This document shows positions 1-10,729 of a DNA stretch of 64,000 nt, in pieces; the stretch's first letter is position 1, and each line of letters opens with the position of its first letter. The notes beneath the pieces are model-generated. The model was not told the DNA's origin. It saw nothing but the letters and a program-made list of their open reading frames with translations, and searched no databases. The stretch is from Hermodice carunculata. Taxonomy: Eukaryota > Annelida > Polychaeta > Eunicida > Amphinomidae. The DNA lies in the NCBI GenBank assembly GCA_964020975.1, contig OZ026626.1, forward strand, positions 15,918,171-15,982,170. The letters run 5' to 3'. Made by a program: the position numbers and the translations under genes.

Positions 1-1147
1 AAAGTCTAAAATCTAAAACTGTTGATCCCATATTGTGTGCATGGTAGATTTCTTTCATTGTTCAGTTCCATGGCAACCATATTTTCCAAACAAATCGCAT
101 TTTTGGTCATAAAGCTGTAATTCTATGATAAACAAAATAGCCTCTCATTCATTTGTTCATTCATTCTGCATGACACACTCTAGAATAGAGTATGCAAATC
201 ATATCAGATGCATATGCCTCACCAACACAATAATACCGGCTTTTGTCGATTGGAAGTCATTTTCAAAGATATGCACAAACCTTAAGCAGTGTGAGCAAAA
301 TGTCTAGAGTTCAGTCTTTTTTGAAGCAAAATATAAATTATCATTTTGTCTTTACATTAATTGTACTAATATAAACAAATATAAAGTCAATTTGTTCCCA
401 GTGTTATGATATGACCCATACGAAGTGGGTATCTTCTATGTATGAACCTAATTTATTTGAAAGCTTGTGTATTTGTAAAATAATACAATACTTCTGCATG
501 CAAAAACCCTAAACATATTTTCTGTCTGTTTACATTATGCTAAATGCAGTAAAAGTTTTATGAAAGTGCTTTAACCCATTGGTATAAATAGCAGGGCGAT
601 ACTGAAAGCTGTTAATGTTTATTATAGCAACCAGGTTTGTGAGTGTTCCTGTTCCAGTCTCACTTTCACTCTCGATACGCCTAAGATAGAGATGCTGGGG
701 GGGAGGGTGATGCCGAAATATTCAGAATTAGTAGATACAGCAAATTTTGTGCCGAAAGGATGGGGAATCTGGTTTGTTCTAGGTAATGAAAATAAAGTAG
801 TCTTGCATTATTGCTAGCTTTAGCAGACAGAGCAGCAAGTGGATGTTAGCATGTGAATGCCTGCCACATAAGCCACTTCCATCTTTCTGCAAGAGTTAAC
901 ACATGTTTAAAGGTGAGTAACGATTTATACTATCATCAGCATGGTTCATTTTGGTTCACATAAGAGTTGCATTCATGACATTTTTTTTTCCGGTTTAATA
1001 TGTTGCGCATGGTATCTTTGGAATATTTTCATCCAAAAGTTGGCGCATTTTGTAAACCATAATCTGTGGTAGCATAAAATATCTGAATCTTGGAAGTGTG
1101 TGTATATGCCCAAGTAGGAAGTAGGAAATACATACAAGTATTTTATG
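1..1147. other. Non-coding stretch, no gene recognised
   Basis: AT-rich sequence with only short chance frames. The features of note are a TATAAATAG at about 583 and an isolated good splice donor (AAAGGTGAGTAA) near 912. Neither is tied to a recognisable exon. Confidence 0.5.
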
Positions 1148-1219
1148 AAAAGGCAAAAGGCAGTAAAGTAGCAATGAGCAGCGAAATGACAGCAATGACT
1201 TTTCTGCCTTTTGCCTTTT
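1148..1219. repeat. Perfect 16-bp inverted repeat with 40-base loop
   Basis: AAAAGGCAAAAGGCAG at 1148-1163 is exactly complemented by CTGCCTTTTGCCTTTT at 1204-1219. It can fold as a hairpin. It lies about 80 bases upstream of the cysteine-rich fragment, with no visible link to it. Confidence 0.8.
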
Positions 1220-1297
1220 CGCGGCACACATATTATAGTTGTTATAATATTGATGATTACCTTTTTCGCATGGATGTTGGTGTAAGTCCTGTTAAGT

Positions 1298-2030
1298 TTG
1301 TTCCGGTGTCAGAAAAAAAAAAGAAGACTGTCAGTCAATTCGAATAAATGCATAATCTGTCAAACAGGCAGGAAGGTAGAGTTGTCAGAAGCTACACCAA
1401 AAGGGATTTCGAATCTAACAAATGTAGCCAAAGTGAGACAGGATGCAGTTTTTGACGCACTTACGCGGGAATTTTCCGACACAGATTCGATATTGGCAAA
1501 GAAAGAGAATCTATTGTACCACATAAACTGTCGCGCATCTTGCACAAGCAAGACAAATTTGGAACATGCACAAGAGGCACGTGAAAAGTTGATGTTTGAA
1601 ACAAGGGATTATTCCATAGAGGACCAGCCGGACAATGAACTTGTAAACATTTCTACTGGAGCTCATGCAGCTGCTCAATATGAAGGCATCTGGCAATCAA
1701 ACAATGGAAGCATTTGTTAAAAGCAGATTGTCTGTCGACAAAGATACAAGCTTCTACAAGCCGATCAAGAGACTAAATATTCACACGTTTGCTAAATTGG
1801 CAATGAAGACTAAAATAAAAGGTCCACGGAGAAAATTGATGTCCGCAAATGTCAATCCCGAGCTCATCTTTAGGAGAGCCCTCTCACTCTCAAAGTGCCG
1901 TGATGATGTATCTCTAGGAAAGGTCATGAGCCATCCAGTTGGAAGTGTACCTCAGTTCCTTGTGAAGGAGGACCCGGAACGTTACAGAGATATGGATACT
2001 GTTATTAGAGACAAAGCAGAATGTCTTTGA
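1298..2030 (+). pseudogene. Fragment of an uncharacterised cysteine-rich invertebrate protein family
   Basis: Two overlapping frames form one homology block. The first (to about 1718) has CIICQ, a helix rich in basic and acidic residues, and YHINCRASCTSK, a Cys/His pattern suggesting a zinc-binding head. The second (from about 1665) begins EAFVKSRLSVDKDTSFYKPI and continues to 2030. The same order occurs, from memory, in multicopy uncharacterised proteins of lancelets, corals and molluscs. The frame changes between about 1665 and 1718, so as a single exon it is broken by one frameshift; an intron there is less likely because the overlap is short. No start codon or terminal domains are evident. 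The function is unknown; it may be a gene relic or part of an unclassified transposon. Confidence 0.45.
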
Positions 2031-2039
2031 CATACCATG

Positions 2040-3540
2040 TGCCCACCCTCATTCACCAGCCTGCGATGGTAATATTTTGAATTAGATATTCTTCTTCTAT
2101 AGGTTATGTAATTCAAGACTATCAATGTGAGGACGAGTGTGTAATGCCATCAGTGTGTTGGAACGGCTTATGTATACTGCAGTTTGGAACCATGAAAATG
2201 TTAGCGCAGCTAAATGAGGCATACCTAAAAGACCTTTTCACATCATTTCCATTCAAATTGAATAAAAATTATGGTTTAATTAAAATTGAAAACAGTTGCA
2301 TCTGTGGATGAATTATGCAAGCATTGTTTCCCATGTCAATGTAACTGTATACAAATTAGGTTTATTTTAATGATCTAAATTGCATATGCATATTATCTAA
2401 ACGCCTGGTAAATATCGCCAACCTTTGCTTTTCACCGAGTTTGATGTTTAGTATAAATTATGCAACAGAATTACTGCCACCTTGTGAAATATTTCTGTAT
2501 GTATATTGTCTCCGTTTGGTTTCATATTTGCGAATCTCCATGGAAACAGTTATATACAGTTTATATTCAATTCAGTATGAATCAGGCAATCTATCCTTTC
2601 AAATGAGGATTTATAAGGAAATATATTTGTATATAAATATATTTGCTCTTCAATTTATATACTTAGATAGGTTGAGGAGCTACAGGTACTTTAATATGTA
2701 AAATTTATGATACTTGCATCAAAATTTGAATCTCTATGCAATGAGAAGAATTTTAACAGCTTTATCCAAAAGAAATATCATGAGTGCCTGATGCTTATTT
2801 TTAGCTTTCATTTGAGCTATAATAGGTTTTTCGCAGCTTGAATATAACCGAAATTATTATATGAAATACCTTTTGTGACAAATCACGGAAAATGCATATT
2901 TTACCATGGAAACTGCACAATAAATAAAAACTGACCACTCAAAACTGACCACAATTACTATATTCATATTCTGTGGTTTCTCAGCTTTAAAATGATGTAT
3001 AGTTTGAGTTTTTTTCTTTCGGGAATATTTAATTCACCAGATATGGCATTTGTTTGCAGGGCTATCAAACCTGACCACGAAAGTTGCATTGCCTTGCTTC
3101 GGTGGGGTGGCCTACAGCCGTTCGTGGTCAGTAGACGGATGGCGGGTTTGGTCTTCCGCCCCCCAACATCTTCATCCCTTTTTTTAGGGATAGTGTTTTA
3201 TTGTATTTTTTCCTATCTCTATACTTCACATAGATAACTTGTAAGACTTGCCTGTACACTTAACTTGGTTAGCTTGTCATTATTTTGCACCTTTTTTTCA
3301 ATTATCTTAATTTCTTTTTCCAACCTGAGTTTGGTATCTCTATTTTGTGTTATTTCTTTTCTGTTCATGTTAATGCTTATTTCGATGTGTTTATTTGTAC
3401 TTTTATTTCTTTGTCCCTGGGTTTCGATAAAATTACTATGTACGTGGGTATGGTTGATAAAAGTGCCAATTTTTTCCTTAGTTTGTTTTTTTATATTTTT
3501 CGTTAATTTTTTATTTACTATTTTTTGTTAATTTTTTTTG

Positions 3541-3573
<33 letters not shown>

Positions 3574-3987
3574 CACGACTGTCTTTGGTGCACAGGACCA
3601 CTGAGTAATCCATCGCGGCATGGCCTTTGAAGGGACATCATCTGACGATTCCCGCTCCTCCTGAGCATTTAAAGTTTCCCTTCATTAGAACGCAAAACAA
3701 GCAAGATAACTATTAAGTAAGCCATTAAGGCTATGATTTGTTAGCAGTTTGCGTCTTTTTCCTGGCCACAAACATACTTTCGGCATGCCGCCTGATTCCT
3801 GACATATATTTTTGCATATTGGTGCATTAGTACACTGGTCAATGTCAATTCACTAAGTCTTTATAAGCTATCATTAGCAAAAAATTGCATTACGTTATCT
3901 TCATATTTATCATCAATTGTTTTCCGTCAATGCATTATCTACATTCAGTGCCACTGTTTTGACAAGATTGCTTTGTTCACATTGTAG

Positions 3988-3989
<2 letters not shown>
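2040..3989. other. Non-coding stretch with hairpin and poly-T tract
   Basis: No coding region is supported. An 11-bp perfect inverted repeat (CTGACCACGAA at 3071-3081 with TTCGTGGTCAG at 3121-3131) encloses a GC-richer loop. A T-rich region from 3170 ends in a run of about 30 T at 3542-3571. Confidence 0.55.
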
Positions 3990-3990
<1 letters not shown>

Positions 3991-4067
<77 letters not shown>

Positions 4068-4115
4068 TGTATATGTGTGTGTGGGTGTGGGTGTGTGTGT
4101 GTGTGTTTGTGTGTC
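3991..4115. repeat. (TA)n-(GT)n microsatellite
   Basis: About 70 bases of TA pass into interrupted GT and GTGGGT repeats. Open frames reading as alternating Tyr-Ile through it are artefacts. Confidence 0.95.
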
Positions 4116-4826
4116 TTCTTACTGACAGCATTTGTACCTGTAGCTGTTTAAAAACTTTAAGTCGCATTTAATATTCGTAATTGACTCCATATGCCACATT
4201 ATGCTCCTGCAATGTATAATGGTTATTCTCCCAGAATGATCTTTATTAGAAATTGGGATGAAAATCCAATCACTGTAACAATTTTCGTTGCTTTAACTTG
4301 CGCAAGTCAGTTTGATATGACAATCACTTACATAATCTTATCGGTACATTAATGAAAAAAATGTAGACTACTTAAAAAAATATATATATGATCGATCCAT
4401 ATACAAAGCACTACAATTGTTAAGAAGTATCTTCGTTCGGAATACCTTTGCGAACGCTAGCACCAGGGTAATGGGTTATTTATTCATAATATGAAATTCT
4501 GAAATGCACAAAATGGGCCTCTGCCATAACAGTGACTGATACACAGAAGGTACCATGCAACTTATGCACACAAAACATAAATAAATAAAAAAAAATACAA
4601 GACACCAAAAAATGAAAAAAAAAAAATTATATATGTGTTGTACATGCTTCATCGCCATAAACCTATTTTCCGGTCGGACGAACAGATGCACCAACAAATA
4701 TCAGGACAGATCATAGTTACGCTAGAACAGATGGGAATCATATATTTTTACTGCAAACGTCTCTTCCATAGTCGCCTGACTTTTCATAATCTTATCCCAC
4801 CCTCATCACATATTTTCAAGCATTAG

Positions 4827-4880
4827 TATAAATAGGATGGGCAAGTTATCTCATTTATTGCATTTTATTAGGTAAGTACG
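4827..4880 (+). promoter_or_regulatory. Possible TATA box followed by a splice donor
   Basis: TATAAATAG lies at about 4827, and about 35 bases further on comes ATTAG followed by GTAAGTACG, a near-perfect 5' splice donor at 4872. This could be an alternative short first exon spliced to 5256. Such a transcript would not encode the first half of the lectin domain, so it is either an alternative 5' end or chance. A similar TATAAATAG with some flanking likeness sits at about 583. Confidence 0.25.
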
Positions 4881-5248
4881 TCAGGCTATATTATGTATGT
4901 ATTAACAAGTTCATGGAGGTGATATCTAAAAGCTGATTAGAAATATGTTTCATTTTCCATCTGAGTAGATATAATTGCTCAAATGTATACGCTGGGTATA
5001 CTAATATCCGTGTGTATGTATCGCATTACCCAATCGGCGCATAAGGAGTCACAATTACAATAGGGTTATCTGGCAATTGACATTGTGTCACCTGAGTGTT
5101 GATATAATGTACATAAAGAAAACTATATTTCGAAATATGTTTAAACACTGGTACAGTAGATTCATGCTATAACTAGTAATACACCCTTTTCATTTCGGAT
5201 ATTGTTTTGTATATATGCACAATATAATTGAGCAATTTATGTTGCTTT

Positions 5249-5257
5249 CCAACAGAA
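5249..5257 (+). promoter_or_regulatory. 3' splice acceptor of the receptor exon
   Basis: A T-rich stretch runs into ccaacag, and lectin-domain homology begins directly after the AG at 5254-5255. The reading frame from AAA at 5256 gives KNDIRWVNN, a normal CTLD segment. No upstream in-frame ATG would make a complete domain, which supports a spliced start. Confidence 0.65.
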
Positions 5258-8200
5258 AAATGACATCCGATGGGTAAACAATGATCCACTAACATACACG
5301 GACTGGTCCTTGACCAAGGTGTCGATGCTACCAGACATTAAAGTACACCACAGTGGAAAAGTAATGGACAACACAAAGGAAAGCATAGCAAAATTAACAA
5401 GGGCATCAAAACAGCCCAACTGGAGACAGGGAGCGTGCGTATCAATGGTGTGGTTAACGCCTTTAGGAAGCACTAACTGGGTTACCATTCCATGTCATGT
5501 GATATTTGATGGTGTATCATATATATGTGAAGCAGTGCAAACATTCCCAAGTATTTCTGAAGAATTGCTAGGAAACATATTGTCAGTTGAATGCCCGAAA
5601 AATTGGATTTTGGTACACGGTAAATGTATTCTACTAGGTGTCACCGCTACAGGCAAATACAAGAGGGATACTGCTCACCTATTTTGTGAAAGGAAGACAG
5701 CACATTTATATCAAGTTGCGCTTGAAAGCATTGAATATGTGAACGTTGTGGCTAGCATGTGGTTGCAATATGTTGCGTATTATGTACATGATGGTTCCGG
5801 ATTTGCGTGGGCAGAAACTGCTCGTTGGTTTACAAATGTACATCAATATTACAGAAATATAGAAAGACTTCTTAAAACTATCTTGAAAAGCCAGAACATC
5901 GAAATCCATCAACTGGTGCAGTTACTGGATATCTGGGGACTAGACCAAGTAAAAACAAGCATCTGGATTCTATTGATGAATGATACGTATTTACTCAACG
6001 CCACAATGACACCATCTTTATTTACAGACGACCCATATGTTCATGTTACATATAAAGCTACTTTAATGAGCCTATACTCATATTCTCTTCCGCCTTATAC
6101 CCTTACTGTAGATTGGTTACATCAACGTATTTTCACCGCAAATGCAGTCCTTTGTGAACGGGCACCATGTCTAGCTAGCAAAAGGTGCACTAACCTATTC
6201 AGGTGCAACTCCAATGGTTGTATTTTGGATCATCATCTATGTGATGGTATAAGAGACTGTGAAAAGGGAGAAGATGAGAAGAATTGCACAAATGTTTGCA
6301 AAGTTGAACTACGGCAGGCTCCTGCAGGCTCCATTCAGGTTTGTTTCTCTTCGTGCAGGCAGTCACTCTGTACATGTGAATTCCTATATTTTCAATGCTA
6401 TTTAGGTGGTTGCATCCCGATGTCAAAACTATGTGATAGTAAAAAGGACTGTAAAGATGGCTCGGATGAACGGGTTTGCTTCTCGCATATCGTCGCAAAG
6501 GATGTTTTAGTTTCAGGGGAACCGCTTCAGCCGGAGAATACATTTGCAGCATCTAAGAGCACACATAAGATCTGGTCGCCATGTAATACAATCAGGATAA
6601 TCCCTAAAGAATGGTTTCATATATCGCAGCGTTGCAATTTTGATGTTGACTTGAAAGGGAGGACCTTATATTGCACAGATGGGGGACATTTACAGGGATG
6701 CAAATATATATCCTGTTCACTCAGGTTCAAGTGTCCACAGTCATATTGCATTCCTGTTAGATTAATCTGTGATGGGAGCTGGCACTGTGAAGGTGGCTTT
6801 GATGAGCAATCCTGTGACAATTATAAATGTAGTTTTCTGTTTTTATGCAGATACGAAAGAAAGTGTCTTCATATGTCTGAAAGATGTGACGGAGAAAGGC
6901 ACTGTACTTTAGGAACTGATGAAGATTTGTGTAATATTTCACCTTGCCATGCAGGTTGCACGTGTAAGGGGTATGCTATAATATGCAAAGGTATTAATCT
7001 TGCAGGTATACCCCCTATATCAAACAGCATGAGGGCTATATCTTACAAATACAATGTTTTGCCAATTCTGAGCAGAAGTGTTGTTGGATGTCAAGTATAT
7101 CTGCATATTCTTGATATATCTCATAACAGCATCAGTAAAATAAAACAAAGAACATTTTCGACTCTCTGGAATCTTTATTTCCTAAATCTTGAAAGTAATC
7201 ATTTAACTTACATTACAGATCATGTTTTTGAGGGGCTTACACATTTAAGCCATTTAAATGTCAAGGGCAATCCAATATGTGTTATTTATGAAAAAGGACT
7301 CAAGGGACTGAACAATCTAAAACACATAAAACTGCAGAGTTTGAGGGTAAAAAATATCAGAATGGACACGTTTCATTACATATATCACGGTATATTTTTA
7401 GACTTGTCAAACAATTATCTTACACATATGACGTCTCGAATTTTCCAAAACTTAAAAATGCTGCAGGTATTAAATCTCTCTGGCAATGAAAATATCCTGC
7501 CAGATATTGACATGTTTTCCCCTCTTGTAAGTTTAAAAGTTCTCAGTTCTGATAAAAAAGGAATTTGTTGTCTTGTAGATGCCCACATAAAATGTGTTTC
7601 AACACTGCACGTGCAAGCCATATGCTCAAGCCTACTACCTGTATTTATTATCCAGATTACTTTCGAAATAGTTACTGCTTTAATCTTCATCAGTCATGTC
7701 CTGGCCCTCTTAGAGATTTGGCTGGTGTGGAAGCATACAACGTCTGTTTTATTGGCATTTTTGCTTATAATTTCTCACTCAGTCATGACAACCTTCTTTA
7801 TGATTACATTTTCTCTATTACTTATTTTCCCGCACTATATGTACCATGCGTTGTTTGATAGAAGAATAATTGTATTACTGGATTTTATTGGTCCACTCTA
7901 TCTGTTGTTCTATATTTTCGCGTCATATATTCGAACTCTTCAATCGGTGGACAAGTTCATTTCAATCGTACTTGTGTTTAGGTTACCAAAAATAAAATTA
8001 AAAGCTATTTTGTGTGTAGCTATTTTGGGATTCATGCTTTCATTGTTATGCATGGTAGTTTCAAGGTTAGAAATTGGAAACACCGTTTATGGAATAGGCA
8101 TTCTATTTTTTCAGACTATGTGGTTTGCCTCACATATTCATGCTATTTCGCCATATATTTCTTTGTTATTTATTGCAATTTCGTTTGTAATTATATTAAT

Positions 8201-8510
8201 TTGTGAGTTACTCTGTTGTATATTTGTCAAATATAGCCAAAAAAGGAGTGGAAGAAAAGGAGCAACTACAACTGAAAACATATTTCTTCTTGTGCCGTCT
8301 ATTGTGCTCCTGTGTGATGATGTGCCATTGTTACTTGCCAAGACACATATAGAAATTACCACCACACATGGTACTGCTTTAAACAAAACGCTGTGTCTTG
8401 TAATATTATACTTTCCAAATGCATTGTCTCTCTTGCGAAATAGCAGCTTAATTAGAAGCAGCATGCACAGAACATGGATGCTGCTTAGTATCAGGAAAAA
8501 AGCATTATAG
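5256..8510 (+). CDS. 3' coding exon of a C-type lectin / LDLa / LRR / seven-helix receptor (GRL101 or type C LGR-like)
   Basis: One open frame of about 1,084 codons ending at TAG 8508. A 3' splice site (ccaacag, 5249-5255) precedes it, and the frame opens inside a C-type lectin fold (RWVNNDPLTYTDW, then GACVSM, WVTIPC, YICE), so at least one upstream exon with signal peptide and first half-lectin is missing. Counting codon 1 at 5310: a second, atypical lectin-like domain 95-283 (CPKNWILVHGKC); four LDLa modules ending about 326, 390, 502 and 541 (CDSKKDCKDGSDERVC is the best); LRR N-cap 546-559; six LRRs 597-739; a hinge with ICCL; then seven hydrophobic segments from about 772 to 1044 and a 22-residue tail. 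LDLa-LRR-7TM order is that of GRL101 and relaxin-type receptors, which bind ligand outside and signal through G proteins. Class A hallmarks are weak: DKF replaces D/E-R-Y, FPNALSL stands where NPxxY is expected, and the TM3-ECL2 cysteine pair is not seen. Signalling is therefore uncertain. LDLa3 and LDLa4 have lost acidic calcium ligands. Confidence 0.88.
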   Translation, partial: KNDIRWVNNDPLTYTDWSLTKVSMLPDIKVHHSGKVMDNTKESIAKLTRASKQPNWRQGACVSMVWLTPLGSTNWVTIPCHVIFDGVSYICEAVQTFPSISEELLGNILSVECPKNWILVHGKCILLGVTATGKYKRDTAHLFCERKTAHLYQVALESIEYVNVVASMWLQYVAYYVHDGSGFAWAETARWFTNVHQYYRNIERLLKTILKSQNIEIHQLVQLLDIWGLDQVKTSIWILLMNDTYLLNATMTPSLFTDDPYVHVTYKATLMSLYSYSLPPYTLTVDWLHQRIFTANAVLCERAPCLASKRCTNLFRCNSNGCILDHHLCDGIRDCEKGEDEKNCTNVCKVELRQAPAGSIQVCFSSCRQSLCTCEFLYFQCYLGGCIPMSKLCDSKKDCKDGSDERVCFSHIVAKDVLVSGEPLQPENTFAASKSTHKIWSPCNTIRIIPKEWFHISQRCNFDVDLKGRTLYCTDGGHLQGCKYISCSLRFKCPQSYCIPVRLICDGSWHCEGGFDEQSCDNYKCSFLFLCRYERKCLHMSERCDGERHCTLGTDEDLCNISPCHAGCTCKGYAIICKGINLAGIPPISNSMRAISYKYNVLPILSRSVVGCQVYLHILDISHNSISKIKQRTFSTLWNLYFLNLESNHLTYITDHVFEGLTHLSHLNVKGNPICVIYEKGLKGLNNLKHIKLQSLRVKNIRMDTFHYIYHGIFLDLSNNYLTHMTSRIFQNLKMLQVLNLSGNENILPDIDMFSPLVSLKVLSSDKKGICCLVDAHIKCVSTLHVQAICSSLLPVFIIQITFEIVTALIFISHVLALLEIWLVWKHTTSVLLAFLLIISHSVMTTFFMITFSLLLIFPHYMYHALFDRRIIVLLDFIGPLYLLFYIFASYIRTLQSVDKFISIVLVFRLPKIKLKAILCVAILGFMLSLLCMVVSRLEIGNTVYGIGILFFQTMWFASHIHAISPYISLLFIAISFVIILICELLCCIFVKYSQKRSGRKGATTTENIFLLVPSIVLLCDDVPLLLAKTHIEITTTHGTALNKTLCLVILYFPNALSLLRNSSLIRSSMHRTWMLLSIRKKAL

Positions 8511-8607
8511 GCTTTTAATCATTGCAAATCAGGTCTCTGTTAATGCTACATGCATAAAATGAGGTCCTTGTGCTGCGCATTGCCAATAGTTCTACTACCA
8601 AGTCTAA

Positions 8608-8766
<159 letters not shown>

Positions 8767-8989
8767 ACACATGAGCCTCTAGTGGCACCATCACACTCTA
8801 TGGGACATGACTTTTAATTGAGATGCACTATCGCCACGAACCTTGGCATGATGTCAGATGTGAGCCAAATATCCCTTTAAAAGGAAGTGTCCGCAACGTA
8901 GCCTCTTGGGAAAGCATTTTATTGTGGAATAGGAGTGATCTGACATGGAATGTTGTTGATGTTTTTTTTGTTTTTTTCCTTTTGTTTTT

Positions 8990-8991
<2 letters not shown>

Positions 8992-9021
<30 letters not shown>
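8992..9021. repeat. (TA)n microsatellite
   Basis: Short TA tract following a T-rich run. Confidence 0.9.
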
Positions 9022-9024
<3 letters not shown>

Positions 9025-9488
9025 GACACTTATTTGCTACAGGTGAGTTTGTGACGCCGTGCAGCGAAGTAGTACTTTGATTTTGTGGTCAAGCACACGT
9101 CTTTGTCAACGTTGTATTAAACGCAGAGCACGTGGTGTGATGTGTGGGATTCATTAAAAAATATACCTTGTACGTTTTGCCCCCTTTGGGCAAGGCTTTC
9201 AACCACAGATGTACTGTTTTAAGCATAGGGTTCTTCTGGTACTTTAGGGAGCGAGGTAAAATATCATTGCATAAACAAACCTCATTCTGAGACAACTCTG
9301 GCCGCTTCCCTCCATGATATTTGCACCATATTTCTGGCGACTGTCGGTTCTCTTATACCTCTGTATACTGTATTCACGAATCATACTTAATCCTGTATGA
9401 AAAGTTGCAAAATTTGAACGTTGAAACTTTAAAAGTGGAACATATGTCTTAAGATAAATTAGCAAACAGCCAGTGACAGTCCCCAGCT

Positions 9489-9691
9489 CCTTTAGCCTGG
9501 AAGCCTTGTTCACCTTTCGCTTACTACATGGTGCTGGTTTGCCTTGTCAATGTACGTAAAGTGTTTAAATGGTTAACTATTGTGTCTAAGTATGGCAAGA
9601 ACCATTTGTGAACCTGTAGCTTAAATGGTAAATGCGCCTTTAGCCTGGAACCCTTGTCCACCTTATGCTCAGTAGGCAGCGCTGGTTTGGC
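9489..9691 (+). repeat. Pair of diverged direct repeats, about 55 bases each
   Basis: Units at 9489-9542 and 9637-9691 share CTTTAGCCTGGAA, CCTTGTCCACC-like and GCTGGTTTG blocks, spaced about 148 bases. The second is preceded by GTAGCTTAAATGG, which resembles a tRNA A box, but no B box follows. Origin unknown. Confidence 0.5.
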
Positions 9692-10554
9692 TAATCAGAG
9701 GCTCACGCAGAGAGGCACGTGCATTGTGAAGGCAGCGAAACTTTTCTTTTTTTTTTAATTATCAAAGTTTTTGGCAAAATGGTACTTTTCAGTACAATAA
9801 CTGAGCATACGTTTTCAAACCAGGTCAAATATAAAACTTATTTTTTTCAAAATTCATCTTCTGATTTCATTATTTTAGAATTGCTTCATCATTTGCAAGA
9901 AAATGAAAATAAAAAAAAAATCGAATAAAAAATTACCAGTGGTAGACACCAATGGATGCAGCTTGAAGAGTAGTTTTTTTTTTAAGTTGAAATGACAGAA
10001 TTCGATGGATCAAGAAGAGGGACTCGATTTGGATTTGTACAATATAAGATCCTCCCCCCCCCCTCCCGCCCAATAGCAATACCGGAGTTTCAGTTTCATG
10101 AGCATAATATATCTACGGAATTAGCCAAAGCTCTTGGTTTTATTCTTTTTTCTCCATACTTCATTCCCCTGTCATAAAGGTGACAATTAAAAATTGAGCC
10201 TCACATCTGGTACTGTTTTTCTTAATTATTCGCATTACATTCTATTATTTTCCAATTTTTTTTTTCTTAGATATTGAAGAGGAAATTTTTGACAATTTGA
10301 TCTTTTTAGTTGCCTATTTTTAAGTTGGACAAAAATGGGTGAAAATGGCAAAAGTAGCTCTAACAAAGTTGCCTTGAATATTATTCTTGAGTCAAGGTCA
10401 TTGCAAGGTCATCTCAAATTCATGACATATGTGTAGTTTTCATGCGTCCCATCAGTCCATAGTTCTGGAATATATCAATAAAGGTATGAAACTAAATGCT
10501 ATGCAACCAGTCGTGGAAGAGTTGCCCCTAGATGGCCATTGCGCCACAGCATGA

Positions 10555-10723
10555 ACATACATACATACATTCATACATATATACATGCATATATAAATAC
10601 ACACACACATACATACATACATATATACATACATACATACATACATACATACACACACACATGCATACATACATACATACATACATACATACATACATAC
10701 ATACATACATACATGCATACATA
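10555..10723. repeat. (CATA)n tetranucleotide microsatellite
   Basis: CATA repeats with TATA and CACA interruptions. Tyr-Ile-His or Met-Tyr-Val frames across it are not genes. Confidence 0.95.
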
Positions 10724-10729
10724 ATATAT

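Noticed and set aside
575-600. TATAAATAG as a promoter
   Set aside because: A nine-base AT motif in AT-rich DNA with no exon assignable downstream.
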